Source: Macrosoma leucophasiata | Taxonomy: Eukaryota; Arthropoda; Insecta; Lepidoptera; Hedylidae | DNA length: 64,000 nt | Direction: 5' to 3' | Assembly (NCBI GenBank): GCA_036365455.1 | Contig: JAWQUS010000023.1 | Span: 7,254,001 to 7,318,000, forward strand | Part shown: positions 30,671-42,439 of the stretch, one piece after another | How the letters are laid out: each line of letters begins with the position of its first letter | How positions within the stretch are numbered: position 1 is the stretch's first letter | Notes under the pieces: generated by a model | What the model was told of the DNA's origin: nothing | The model's database searches: none | What the model saw: only the letters and a program-made list of their open reading frames with translations | Program-made: the position numbers and the translations under genes

Positions 30671-30935
30671 AGCGATAACGGTTCAAAATTCAGCTTCAAT
30701 TTATTGTTAGTAAAAATTCTGGAGTGGGCACGGTCCACAACGGCAAAGTAATATGATATGAATTCCAACGGATGAAATTCTTTGTCAAAGTATAACTTAC
30801 TTTGAAGCAATTAAGTAGGATAGCAAATGTTTGATCAACTTGCATGCGGGTCGCTGAAACACTTTATTTTATAATCTTTTTAACAAGATCAAAACTCTTC
30901 GCTCTTTTATTATTTCGAGATTACAATACTTACTA

Positions 30936-31020
30936 AATATTACTAAAATTAAACCCAATTTTTTTAACGGTAAGATATTTTCTTACCGTTAAAAAAATTG
31001 GGTTTAATTTTAGTAATATT
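30936..31020. repeat. perfect 40-bp inverted repeat with 5-nt loop
   Basis: Arms 30936-30975 and 30981-31020 are exact reverse complements around tattt. Key words: aatattactaaaattaaacc and its complement. It would form a very stable hairpin. No terminator or gene context explains it. Confidence 0.97.
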
Positions 31021-31029
31021 ATACATATC

Positions 31030-31544
31030 TGCCATTGGTATATTATAAAGTAGGTATGCAAATCTTGTTCATAGGCATGCGCCGTGAATGCCTCAGAAAA
31101 TAGCCTTAAAATACGAGTAGCCTCAGACTAAATTCCTTTTTTTCTGGGCCTATCTACACGGATGCCAGAGGTTAAAAAACTTAATAAAAAAAAAACCGAC
31201 TTCCACATAAAATCCACCACTAAAAAGTGAAAAATAATAGAATATATATTTAAGCTCAGAGCAATGCACGTTACACTTATATTTAGAAGTCGGGCCAAAG
31301 ATCTGTAATGGGCGTAATTGGCGGCCCGAGCTATTTTGTGTAAGTTTTTTTTACTATTCAGTTTTTAGTGTAAATATTCATAATTAACCTACATGTTCAC
31401 GTTTATACAAAAATTGTTGAGTATGTTCTGTCAACATATTAGGTATTGCAGTGTTTGTTTTTTTTAATATTTAGTTTAAATGTCGATAAGTTACTTATAT
31501 GTACATGTTTATCCAAATACTGCTGTGTATATTCTGATGGTGCG
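31030..31544. other. AT-rich non-coding
   Basis: No supported feature. aaaaaaaaaccgacttccac at 31190 is a common lepidopteran repeat edge. Confidence 0.3.
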
Positions 31545-31688
31545 GTCAAAAGTCTTAGGGATCGGCGTGCATGTATGAAGAGAATAATGAAGGTAGACGA
31601 GGCACGAGAGGTATGTCAGGATCGGGATATCTGGCGCTCTACACGCTCTGCCTACCCCGTTAGCGACCTGGTGTGAAGATACATACAT
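31545..31688 (+). mobile_element. tRNA-SINE type 1 body fragment
   Basis: gtcaaaagtcttagggatcg, aaggtagacgaggcacgaga and ctctgcctaccccgtta, ending ggtgtgaagatacatac. Confidence 0.75.
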
Positions 31689-31768
31689 ATTCTGTTAACA
31701 TATTGCAGTATTATCTCCAAACTCTTCACGGTTGAGGAGCGCTGTGGTTTCCACCGTGAGCTCAGTAG

Positions 31769-31959
31769 TATAATAATAATAATGACAACCCATTATACGT
31801 CCCACTGCTGGGCACGAGTCTCTCCCCTTTTTGGGAGGATGCCTGGAGCTTACTCCACCACGCTGCTCCAATGCGGGTTAGTGGCCAACCCGCTGTCGGA
31901 TGTATTCATCCGACGAAGTTTAACGACTGCTATCTATCGATAGCAACCGGGACCGACGA
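31769..31959 (-). mobile_element. 5S rRNA-derived SINE, copy 3, 5'-truncated
   Basis: Retains the tail (aataataataatgacaaccc) and body on the minus strand up to the ggtcccggttgctatcgat region. The 5S-like head is missing, as expected for 5' truncation during reverse transcription. Confidence 0.85.
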
Positions 31960-31989
31960 AACCATATGACGGAGAGACAAGACAGAAAT

Positions 31990-33330
31990 TATCATATTAG
32001 GCTTCTCTGTTTTTCTTTTTAGGTCACAGAACCCTAAAAATCAAAGATATATTACCAATAACTCTAAGGGCAGTACGTTGTGGCCCTCGAAAATGTCATA
32101 TAAAAAGATTGACGAGCTATCTGTTTAACGGTCTCTCGGTGTACGAAAATAAAATGATTCCATATTTGTTGAAAAAGTGTCGGTCGCGTTGATGGGTCGA
32201 TTTCGTGGCATGGCTTTTTGCTTCTTATACTAAAAAATGAGATACAAAATGAGATACCCGTGATTTTATGAGTAGGGAGTCCGTGGTTGGTATTAGATAT
32301 TGAATGTTATAAATAATCTGACTATCACTGAGAGAAAGTAAAATGCTATAACGTAAATAATTTGATGAATTTGCTGCTGTTCTTCACAAAAATCGATAAT
32401 AACAGTAGAAAATAATCATTTTTCACAAACTTATTTTTATAGTGTTCACGTGGAAAATAGCAAAGACGTAACATTTTATTTGTGTCGTATTTTTCCGTTT
32501 CATTTCCTTTTACGAAGATGAACTCATATTACCGTGTGTTAAATTCGCGTAGGAAGATAGGGTTGTTCGAAATAGGAGAAAGTTTACAAGATACTTTTTG
32601 GCAACCATGGTCTCCCTTGGTTTTTAAGACAATACGAGCAGTAGGTGACGTTAAAATTAAAGTAAAGTTGAATACAAATAGTGGAATTCTGGGTTGTTAT
32701 TTCTAAGGATTCCGCAGCTAAATGGCAAAAAACGCAACCGATTCGTCATGTCTGTCTATCTATTCGTTCGTATGTGCACAGCCATATGACTCCGAAACTG
32801 TTAACAGTTACACGAGTACATGCCATGAAACTCTGTAAGTAGATATGTATTCTGTGAACCGCTTTATGATTTTCGCATTAGTACGCGCGCTCTGTGTACG
32901 GACGTGTATGTTGATTAAGTGTGTAAATAATTTAATTCTCAATTTTTAAGAACTATAATTATATATTTGTTTAGTAGTGCAATGCAAGAAGTGCAAACTT
33001 TTTATATCTTTAGTTGAAGACGATGTTGTGAAGTGTAGAGGCATGGGTAGGTATGTGAAGCATGTTCCACAAAAAATGTGTGCAAAACAAGAAACACATC
33101 TTACAAACCACCGCGAGGATTGTCAAAAAACAAGATCAGCCCCGTTCAATCAGTTCAGGATTTGGATCCTTGCCTATGTCACTCAGTGAAGATGCAGATC
33201 TAATGGCGAATGCATTTTTGAAATCGGTCCAGTAGTTTTTGTGTGAAAACGTTACAAACATACACACAAAAACAGAAATATTTCCTCCTTATAATATTAA
33301 GTATTAGACTCCATAGTGAAAGCTATTGGA
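31990..33330. other. AT-rich non-coding
   Basis: A decayed relative of the agggttccgta repeat lies near 32700-32770 (aaggattccgcagctaaatg). The rest shows no supported gene; open frames at 32482-32706 and 32977-33189 have no recognisable motif. Confidence 0.3.
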
Positions 33331-33472
33331 CTGATCACTTCACTAATTATTGTCGGATCTCTAAGCCCACACACCTAATTTCCGTGGCGTTTAACGAAGT
33401 CACTATCGACAAAATATTTTGTGATTATGTTTATGGTAAATTTAATTCTGTTAAAATTGGATGTAGTTTTAA

Positions 33473-33766
33473 CTGGTGGTTGAGCTCCAGTGATGAAAAT
33501 CGCGGGCGTGGGCGTCACCGCATTACCTAATCGACTTGCCTAAAATGATGATGTACAGCGCTATCTTGTTCCGGTTATTGGACAAAATACAGCCCTGTAA
33601 TATCCGGCGCAGAGACATATCAAATTAGACTTCAGAAGTGGTAGCACATCTACATTGAAATTTCTGGTTTTCAAGTAGATGTTTATTATAGGTGTAGTAA
33701 TACTTGTAGTATTCAGTTACCATCAGTGTGAACTGTATGCTTGCTTGCCACTTCATGATATAAAAA
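33473..33766 (+). mobile_element. GGTGGT-hairpin SINE-like repeat, copy 10
   Basis: aactggtggttgagctccag start after a T run, ccacttcatgatataaaaat end. Moderately diverged. Confidence 0.82.
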
Positions 33767-34925
33767 TATTGAAATTTGATTGAAGAATTAATTGGTGATT
33801 TTTATTGTTGCAGTGGCGAAGAATCAAAATGTCATTCTTTAAATGTTATAAATAAGCTCACACACGTACCGCAAATATATATCACTAGGTATATGATAGG
33901 ATTAAAATCATATCTGACTTATACCATATTATGTACGAATAAAAGTGTTATGCAAGGAGTTAAATCTATCGAAATTGATTACCTATCCTATATTAGTGTC
34001 GGATCTGGAAACGAGGACATATGTACTGAAATAATGTTTATGTTTAACTTTAAATCGGAGCAGCTCCATGACGCCCGCCGTGTTATGTAAGCATTGAAAG
34101 CGATCCAAATTGATTACCTATCTAATTAGTGTCGCAGTCAAATTTCCGTAGTATTCAACTTAGTCACCATCCGATGTGTGTAATTATGTTTCAGTACATT
34201 TAGCTTCCATTTCGTTCTTGACGATATTTGATTGAAATTGAATCTTTAGTGTTGTAAAGCGTGCCAATGCAGGCATACCTATATTCGATAAATTCACAGA
34301 TAATCGTCTCACACGCGGATATAAAATCATTAGTGTATGCTTTAAGTAACCTTTATCTTAATAAATACAAGAGCACAAATTTGTATGTTTAACTTTAATT
34401 CATAGCAGCTCTACAGACGTTGTGTTATACAAGGAGTTAAATCAATCGAAATTGATTACCTATCCAATTAGTGTCGGATCTGGAAACCCACACACCTAAT
34501 TTCCGTGGCGTTTAACTAAGTCATCAGCCGACGTGTTAATCATGTTGTAGTTAATTAAGTCGACGTCCATTTTCAGAGTTCCGTAGCTGACAAGAAATCT
34601 TTACAGTTATGCCACGTTCACATCCGTCCGTAGGTCTATGCGCACCTTTTTTTACCAGGGGACAATGCGTTACATATGCCCACCTTTGGGTAGAGGATGC
34701 GTAACACATTTTAACGCTGTACCAATCAAAGAAGTTCGACCTTCAGCCGTCCCCCCGCAGCCCACTAGGTCCTTATCTGACGATGGTACCACTGTAAGGC
34801 GGCTGGGGATAGGGTGCAGGGCCAACGAATTGCCCGTACACTTCCTCAGTGTTAAAAGAATTTTTGAAATTGGTTCAGTGGTTTTTGCGTGAAAACATTA
34901 CAAACATACATACAATATTTTTCGT

Positions 34926-35118
34926 ATGTATACGCCAGGTCTCTTACAGGGTAGGCAGAGTGTGTGGAGCGTCAGATATCGGGATATTTGTCAGGACCCC
35001 GGTCCTGTGCTCCTTACCTCCTGTGCTTCGTCCACCTTCATCATTCTCTTCAAACATGCACGCCGATTCTTAAGACTTTTAACCCTACCCTCAGACAATA
35101 CTCGACCTATTTCAGTCA
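34926..35118 (-). mobile_element. tRNA-SINE type 1 body fragment
   Basis: cgccaggtctcttacagggt, ccttcatcattctcttcaaa and atgcacgccgattcttaaga in reverse orientation. No tRNA head. Confidence 0.72.
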
Positions 35119-35304
35119 TGGTAAGTCAGTTTTGGTCTTTCTGGGTCTTTGCAATCTTCAATATTTCTTTATAATATTAGTATAGAAGAATAGATGTTGC
35201 ACACGTGGATATAAATCATCAGTGTATGATATCTATCCTCCTTTATCTTCGAAAAATACAAGCGTTACATTTTGTTCATAGTAGCTCTACGGACGCAAGA
35301 ATGC

Positions 35305-35363
35305 AGGAGCTAAATCTATCGAAATTGATTATTAGGTAATCAATTTCGATAGATTTAGCTCCT
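35305..35363. repeat. perfect 27-bp inverted repeat with 5-nt loop
   Basis: Arms 35305-35331 and 35337-35363 around ttagg. The left arm is the aggagctaaatctatcgaaa block of the local repeat array, so the array unit was copied back on itself here. Confidence 0.97.
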
Positions 35364-35558
35364 AATTAGTGTCGGATCTCGACGCTCATATATCTAATTT
35401 CCGTGGATAGCAATCATCGGACGCGTGTATACCTATAATTACAGTATTAGTAGTTAATTCATTTGACGTCAATTCTTAATTCTTAATCTTGTTATAGATG
35501 TCATTTGCCTACAAGTAGTGGTTCACAAATTAATTATGTATAACATTACCCATGTTTA

Positions 35559-36190
35559 GGGTTCCATAGTAAACAAGGAACCCCTATAGTTTCGCCTTGT
35601 TCGTCTGTCTGTCTGCTTGCCTGTCTGTCTGTCTGTCCGTCTGCGGTTTAGCGCAAAAACTATGAGTACTAGAGACCAAATATACACCTTAATCACGCCG
35701 ACGAACTGGTAGAATAAAAACGTGAAAAAAAATGTTTAGAGTACGTCCTCTACATGTAACGTGCGGATAATATTTTTATTTTACGTTTTCGATATAGTGT
35801 GGGATATTGTTGGATATGTCTTTCAAAAATGTTGGGGGTGTGCTAATACCATTTTTCGATTAAGTAAACTGTTTGTGACTTATTAAGCTTTAAAGTTATT
35901 TTCGTTAGAGTCATGCGTCCCCCCCTCTACCACCTAAACGGTTGTTGTTAGAAATTCAAACGTTACGGCAATAGTTGCAACATATAACGAAATTAAAAGG
36001 AAAACTATCACACTTAAGTTGGCTTTACAAGTTTGCGAGTAATAGTTGACCAAATGTATTTTACTCGAAAATATTGAAGATTTCCATAGAAAATATTTAT
36101 TTATTTTTTCATTACATTATTCAAACCTTAAAACTATGGAACCGTACACTGCGCGTGGTCCGACACGCAGTTGACCGGTTTTTTTCTTTG
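35559..36190 (+). mobile_element. lepidopteran repeat agggttccatag ... gaccggtttttt
   Basis: Begins tagggttccatagtaaac, has a gtctgtctgtctgtccgtct tract, ends cgcgtggtccgacacgcag then ttgaccggttttttt. A second copy lies inverted at 40290-40700, sharing ccaacttaagtgtga, gcgagtaatag and aaatgtattttactcgaaaa (in complement). Class undetermined; possibly a non-autonomous DNA element. Confidence 0.65.
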
Positions 36191-38114
36191 CTGTTGATAG
36201 AGATTCAGGGCATGAGCTGAAATTCGTATAAGTGTCAAAGTATTGGGTACCTACATACTGCACAAAATTTAATAATCATATGGGTCAGTGTTTTTTTTTA
36301 ATATATTTCAATTTACAGCTAGAATTCTAAAAAAAAAGATAAACATATACAACGTGTAACAGGATTGAATGTACAACCCGAAACTAGATAGTTCAGAATC
36401 GATAACCAAATCAATTTTAGGCATTTTTGATATAATAATAACTAATAACATATAATAACATATACTAATAACATTTTGTCCCAAAATTAATTACAATAAA
36501 GGAAATTATGGTCACCCATTTGGTGAACAGTCAATACAAACAAAAATGAGATTAACGTCTATCCAAAATAAAATGCTAGCCTCAACAAGTTTATTAGAAA
36601 TTGTTGAGACGTGCATTTTATTATTAATAATAATTTAAGAAATAAAATAGTTAAAATGGATTTTATTACTAGCGAGTGATAAATAGGGGTACACAGATTA
36701 CAGGTACATCACATTTCCAAGGTGTACGTGTGTGAGTTGGTTTGTGTTTTATAGTGCGGTCGTAAGTGGAGGTCGTAATAGGGTGTGCATACTGTTCGTA
36801 CAAATTGAGGACAACTTGTTTCTTAAATAAAAATATTAAATACTTAAACATGCAATTTCAGCTCATGTATTATGATTATAACTTGATTTTCTAACCGAGG
36901 TGTTTAAGAGTGTGCATTATTCCCGTTACATGTTGTATACCTGTTAACTTAAACGCCTTTGCTACCAACACATAACATATCAACTGAAAAAACAATTTGA
37001 ATAACTGCGAATTTGAATAAAAAATAGATATAAGTTTATCTGTGCTTTTATTTTGTAAACAAATCAGGTAGTGCGGTGATGCCTATATTTGAATCAACAA
37101 TAAATTATCAGCATAATAATATGATCGCGCACGACAAAGATCACGATTTTTATTTATTTATTCCGTATTTTTCTATCTGTGGATTAATCACAACCCTCAT
37201 TTTCTCTTGTAAAATTGTTAATTTCATAAAATAAGAAGCCAGTCGGGAATTTCTTTGAGCAATTGTTTCTAATCCTCTCTAGATGTTTTCTTTTAATATT
37301 CGCAACAAAGAGAAAAATTGACTTTGGTTGTAACGAGATAATATTTGTGATATTTATTATTTGTCGCAGACTTTCTAAGTTAGATTTAAATGGTTATGAA
37401 GTTAATGTTCGAGACGTGACTTCACGACTCTATTTTCCGAAGGGATAAAAAAATTATACATTGTGTACTACTAATGAACGCACGTAAGAAGTTTTTCTTC
37501 TTTATTGTAACAATCCAATATAATTACCAGAAATAAAACAAAGCGACAAAAAATATTAGATAATAGTGTAACAATTTATAATTAACAATGTAAATAAATT
37601 ATACATATCGAAAATTAACCTCAAATCTATAAATGCATAGCATTTTTACCACTAATATTCAAACCACCAAACCACTAATTTACTGATAAATTATCAATAA
37701 ATATCTATCTCCGTCGTACGTACCTATATATACCGGATTGAATTAATAAAAATATATAAATATATTCTTTATGTTTAGCAACTTCATACTGTTGCTGTTA
37801 TACAGGATGTCACAGAATTCAATGATATACCGAAAACGGGTGATAGGCCAAGTCATGTCAATTATTTAAAAAATGTGAAAAAAAACGGCACGTATTTTTA
37901 ATATTGTTATGATTTTAAAAAATATCGAAAAACTCCTAAGACTACAAATAAAGCAAGTCCTAAGACTATAAATATAACTTTTATTTTTATTTACAAAAAA
38001 TGTCACGTTCATCTGTCAATGTGCGCGCGCATCGTAAAATTTCACTCATATATTTTTTTGTTAATCGCGCCGAAACAAGTAGGTATAATTTAAAAAAAAA
38101 TCTAGCTTTACAAT
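36191..38114. other. AT-rich non-coding
   Basis: No gene or confident repeat over 1.9 kb. Short overlapping open frames at 36669-36851 and 37263-37448 have no motif. Confidence 0.35.
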
Positions 38115-38253
38115 CTCTACACCTTAGTCAAAATGCGTGGCTTGGCCGTTTTGTTGTCGTCATATAGTCGTGATCAGAAACTTATTTTTTGTTATGCAAT
38201 AGTGCTTGTAGCGGCAAAATGTGTAAGCCACTAATTTTGACTAAGGTGTAGAG
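38115..38253. mobile_element. 139-bp MITE, inverted ends ctctacaccttagtcaaaat
   Basis: Left end ctctacaccttagtcaaaat and right end attttgactaaggtgtagag are exact complements over 20 bp. The next bases (gcgtggctt / aagccacta) pair with a few mismatches. A flanking duplication is not clear. Confidence 0.8.
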
Positions 38254-38479
38254 TTAAAGTAAATACAGTGAAATTATAAACTTGGATCTCATAAGATCTG
38301 ATAGCTTTTTGACGTCTTGGCATCATTTAACATGAAAATGTTTTTAGTTGGATCACTTATTCTCCAATCGAATGGTTCTACCCGCAATCATACATCTACC
38401 TTATCTACTCTACTCTTTATCTAGAGCCCGTAAAAATATTTGAAAATAGTTACTCCATAAACATAATTACGTCAATTTT

Positions 38480-38893
38480 TACGGCGAACAAGCATACAGT
38501 TCAAATTGATTGTAAATGGCCCATAAACATAAAAACCAAGATTTCAATGTCAATTCGTTGCCACACTTGAAGTCTAAGTGCTTCTGTGCCGGAAATTACA
38601 GGGCCGTATTACCACCAGGGTGCGGACCGCCTAGCTCTAATGTTTAGGACGTTATCTTATCAGTTTCGTACCGTCTATTAAAGCATTTTTTGTTGTTAAG
38701 TATATACCAGCGGACAAAAACACTAACAGGAAAAAATGAGGCGGTACAAACAAGATGATGTCATAATCGAAAGCATCACGAAAGCATTAGAGTTAGGCGG
38801 CCCCCTGACCGGAACACGATAGCGGTGAGCTCTATCATTTAGCGGCAAGTAAATTAGGTAATGCTGTGGTGACGGAGTTCTCCCAACAGTAAA
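38480..38893 (-). mobile_element. GGTGGT-hairpin SINE-like repeat, copy 11, interrupted
   Basis: The left part 38480-38616 ends ggccgtattaccacc and the right part 38806-38893 resumes tgaccggaacacgatag. The join restores the family consensus exactly, proving the 38617-38805 segment is a later insertion. Confidence 0.85.
38617..38805. mobile_element. 189-bp palindromic MITE nested in SINE copy 11
   Basis: Inverted ends ccgcctagctctaatg and cattagagttaggcgg, with further complementarity inward (gtaccgtctatt / gaggcggtac). No coding. The exact termini are uncertain by a few bases and no target duplication is obvious. Confidence 0.8.
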
Positions 38894-38899
38894 CCTTCG

Positions 38900-39400
38900 A
38901 AAGAACGATCCAAGGTTTATGATAAACTGCGTTCTGATTACTGATTATCCTTATACAAATCCTCTTTATGCGATTCTATGTCACATTATTTATATAATTG
39001 TGAGCAAAGGTGGCCCGGCATTCCATTGTTATGCTAAATGCAATTGCGTTGACGTCACCTCGACTCGCGTGGCACGAATATTTTTTACAGTGATAAAAAC
39101 TCAGCCGCGTGGAATAAAATAACTATACAAATATATTTATAGACTGTGTATTCGATGGATATATGTCTAAAAGCGTGAACATTTTAAAACGAAACTTACT
39201 TTTCTAAAAGAATTCTAAACACATTTTTGTTTCAATTTGAATACTACATTAATTTTAATCTTTAACCTTACATGTTCGAGCAGCACCTCATTTTCCAAAA
39301 TGTATGATAGTATTGAGAATATTGAAATTGAGAATAAACATTCCATTATTTTATATCTATGGCGAACTATGTAGGTACAACGGTATTACTTTAAATGTAT
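38900..39400. other. AT-rich non-coding
   Basis: No supported feature. Confidence 0.3.
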
Positions 39401-39401
39401 G

Positions 39402-39735
39402 TATTTATCTTCACGCCAATTCCCTACAGGGTAGTTAGAGAGTGTGGAGTGTGGTGACCAGATACCGCTGTCCGATGCTTCTTCGATATTGATCATTCTC
39501 TTCATACATACACGCCGATTACTAAGTGTGAGATTCACAGACCGCACTACGACTTTACTTTGAGAAAAGTATGCTTTGAAGTGTCAGAAATGTATGGGTT
39601 TTGACAGTTCGAAGCGTACTTTGCCCGAAAGTAAAGTCTTAGTGCGGTCTGTGAATCTCGCACTAAGACTCTTGACCTCACCCTCACACACTTTCAACGC
39701 GGAAACCAATAAAATGACTTCACGGGAGTTCTGCT
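39402..39735 (-). mobile_element. tRNA-SINE type 1 fragment, interrupted by a MITE
   Basis: Reverse-oriented body (ttcacgccaattccctacag, atacacgccgatt, then after the insert actcttgacctcaccctcac). The MITE at 39527-39661 splits it. Confidence 0.75.
39527..39661. mobile_element. 135-bp MITE with 6-bp direct repeat
   Basis: Inverted ends gattcacagaccgcact / agtgcggtctgtgaatc, with longer imperfect pairing (gactttact.tg). Flanked by actaag on both sides (39521-39526, 39662-39667). It lies inside the tRNA-SINE, whose consensus is rejoined when it is removed. Confidence 0.85.
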
Positions 39736-39739
39736 ATCA

Positions 39740-40285
39740 AATAAGAAAAAGTTAATTTCATCAAAACGCGTACAAATATCGGTTTATTTCTCGATTGCAA
39801 AACAAACTTCTGCAATCGAGTTATCATTCGTATAACAGTTTCTGCTGAACATCGATCATAAGTAAATAGAAGAAATGGGATTCTTCAATCAAATTATTCC
39901 CTTATCGACAAAGATATCACTCAGGGAAAGGCAACTGGCGACCCGTTTCCGTTGGAAACATCGGCCGCAGGTCCACCGCTCTCTTCATATATGAGTGTTT
40001 GAAAAATGGGCAAAAATAATATCACGGCGATCCCATTCAGTGGGTTATTCTCGGTGGATGTCATATTGTGCCCGATTCGATGATGGAGTACATCTACTAT
40101 CAGATATATATCTATCACATTAATATCCGCATAGAATTGGTATGCTTTATTAAGAGCCAATAAAAATTAAAAAAAAAAAATTTTTGATTGCGCCGTAGTT
40201 TATGTATTTACTTACCTACTAACAAAATTTTCACGCGACTACGCCCGCGTGGAATTCAGAACAATAAAAAACTGGTCAAGTGCTT
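39740..40285. other. AT-rich non-coding
   Basis: No supported feature. cgcgactacgcccgcgtgga at 40233 resembles the minus-strand Helitron-like 3' end. Confidence 0.35.
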
Positions 40286-40289
40286 GTCG

Positions 40290-40700
40290 GACCACGCGCA
40301 GTGTAGGGTTCCGTCGTTTTTAGGTTTGAATAATATAAATAAAAAAATATGTAAATATGTTCTGTGGAGTTATTTGGAATTTTCGAGTAAAATACATTTG
40401 GTCGACTATTACTCGCAAACTTGTAAAGCCAACTTAAGTGTGATGGTTTTCCTTTTAATTACGTTATATGTACTACTATTGCCCTAACGTTTGTTTTTCT
40501 TACAACAACCATTTAGTTGATAGAGGGGGGGGGGGGCACTTGACTCTAACGAAAATTGGCACTTTAAAGCTCAATAAGGAAACAGTTAACTAAATCGAAA
40601 AATGATGTTTGCACACCCCTAATATTTTTGTAAGACCTATTCAACAATATCCCACACTATATAGAAAACAAGGTTCCTCGTTTACTACGGAACCCTAAAA
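40290..40700 (-). mobile_element. lepidopteran repeat, inverted partner of 35559-36190
   Basis: Starts gaccacgcgcagtgtagggt and ends cgtttactacggaaccctaa. The interior is the reverse complement of the 35.6-36.2 kb element at roughly 80% by eye. It contains a G(13) run at about 40527. Confidence 0.65.
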
Positions 40701-40999
40701 ATGATGCGTAGATATTAACTTTATTTATTTGACTCTGGGTCTTAAACTATTTTATACTAAGTGTATTACTTAATGTATGTTCATCAATTATATAGAGATT
40801 TCCGATTTCATTGACTTTATGTTCGATGCAAAATAGTTGCCCTTTGATCCCATAAAAATTAGAACAGTAGTTTTGAATTTTTTGTTAACTTGGACAATGT
40901 CAATTTTATAAGTAACAATCACACTAAAGATTGAAAAATAAAAACCTTTTAACACAAAATATACCGACTTTAGAAATTAAAGAAAAAAGGGGAAGAAAA

Positions 41000-41085
41000 A
41001 TTTGACTTCGGGCAGGAATGGAACCTGCGACATTAGGATAACCAGTCCACCCGCTTTACCACTAAGCTACCGAAGTACTTCGGTA
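41000..41085 (-). mobile_element. tRNA-derived SINE type 2 head
   Basis: The minus strand reads acttcggtagcttagtggta, then gcaggttccattcctgc and cccgaagtcaaattt. Box A and box B resemble tRNA, and acttcgg/cccgaagt pair as an acceptor stem. It is followed by an A/T-rich tail also present near 49860. Confidence 0.7.
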
Positions 41086-41269
41086 CTTTCAAGGGTCACT
41101 AGCATGTGTTATTGCGAAAAATAAAAATATTACAAATATACTGACTTGAAAACCAAGTAATTACAATAACAACTTAGAAATAACAATTAACAACAATAAA
41201 ATAAAGTTATTTCACACTCACTTTTACGTAGTTTGAAGTTGATATTTTTTTTTTGGGAATAATAAAGGT

Positions 41270-42060
41270 TAAGCAGTTCACGTAAAGCAATTTATCGAAG
41301 TGCAAGTGAAATGAACCCGACAAAGACGTAGTTGCCAACAGCGCTGACGGTTCTTCTCGTACAATTCTACCTAAAATATAAGTACTTACTAAAAAAATCG
41401 ATATGGAGCTGTTAGTATTGAGACGTACTTGCTAAGGCCGCGTTGATACTGACAAAGTCTTGAAGTACGAAGTATATTTTTACACAGCTCTAACATATAT
41501 TCTTTTTTTAACCTCAAAGTTAGTTAATGACATAGCAAATGGATTTCTGCCAGAATTAGCCGCTTGAAATGGCAAGGTAACTAAAAAAAAATATCACAAT
41601 GACTGATGGTACAAAATGTAGTACCAAGCTAATAAATGCTATTTGTCAAATTATAATGTAAATAGAAACGTATAATGAACTAACCACTCACAGTTCAATT
41701 ATCAAATCTACGTACTCAGTTCCGGATTCAATGATGGCTAAGTACACGTGTAGAAATGATGAAGGCATCATCCGCGCGCCTTTGAAGGTATATTTTGTGC
41801 AATAAACAACAAATGCAAAAAGCAATTTATCGTAGTGCAAGTAAGGTGAAGTCGACAAAGGTCGTAGCAGCCAACAGCGCCGACAATTCTTCTCCAACAA
41901 TGCTACCTATTTAGGACGACACAAGCACCGCGAAAATAGACTTACTGAAAAATCGATATGGAGCTGTTGGTGTTGAGACGTACTTGCTACGGCCGCGTTG
42001 ATAAAAAGTCTTGAAGTACGAAGTATGTCTTTCACACACCTCTTATAGATTCTTCTTCTT
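41270..42060. repeat. diverged direct duplication, about 0.54-kb apart
   Basis: 41285-41515 and 41820-42060 share agcaatttatcg.agtgcaag, gccaacagcgc, aaaaatcgatatggagctgt, tgagacgtacttgcta and aaagtcttgaagtacgaagt. Non-coding. Confidence 0.8.
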
Positions 42061-42124
42061 CTTTTATGATAAGAGTTAGTATTAGCAATTTTTTTTTGGT
42101 CATCTTCATGGTTGATAGTCGATG

Positions 42125-42434
42125 TCCCAATGCATGAAGCAACACCGGAAGGGAGTAGCCATATGCAGGCTTACCCCTCTGTCAAAGTACAAGCCCAATT
42201 GAGCCTATACCTATCGCTTAGAAGTATAAACGTGTGCGTGAAATTGAATATGTATTTTGTTAAAGTCGAGGTGTGAGTTTCGTAGTAATAGACGATTTTT
42301 GTAGTGTGTGTGTGTCACACGCATTTCCCCCCGCAAAAAATGACAGACTGTTTTACATCGGTAATAAACGCTATGGCTACTTCCCTCCGGTCCGCCGCGG
42401 TGCCCGGTGTCCCGCGTTGCACTATGTCCCAATG
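42125..42434. mobile_element. hAT-like MITE, copy 2, with 8-bp TSD
   Basis: Element 42133-42426 (294 bp), inverted relative to 26898-27190 and alignable throughout. Flanked by a perfect 8-bp duplication tcccaatg (42125-42132, 42427-42434). Ends catgaagcaacaccgg / gttgcactatg. Confidence 0.88.
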
Positions 42435-42439
42435 CAACC

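Larger units (their letters stand above)
33340..35420. repeat. diverged local repeat array (shared ATCGAAATTGATTACCTATC block)
   Basis: The series ggagttaaatctatcgaaat, tgattacctatccaattagt, gtcggatctggaaac, cacacacctaatttccgtgg and cgtttaacgaagtcac recurs, whole or partial, near 33340, 33960, 34100, 34435 and 35305. Flanking words (tatgtttaactttaa, cagctctac.gacg, acacg.ggatataaa) extend the unit to several hundred bp. Interrupted by SINE copy 10 (33473-33766) and a tRNA-SINE fragment (34926-35118). Confidence 0.75.

Noticed and set aside
30936..31020. A transcription terminator or miRNA precursor
   Set aside because: Bacterial-type terminators do not apply here, and a perfect 40-bp stem with a 5-nt loop is unlike an animal miRNA hairpin; a snap-back copy is simpler.
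33776..34090. 104-residue frame
   Set aside because: It spans units of the local repeat array and has no recognisable motif; the frame is not conserved between units.
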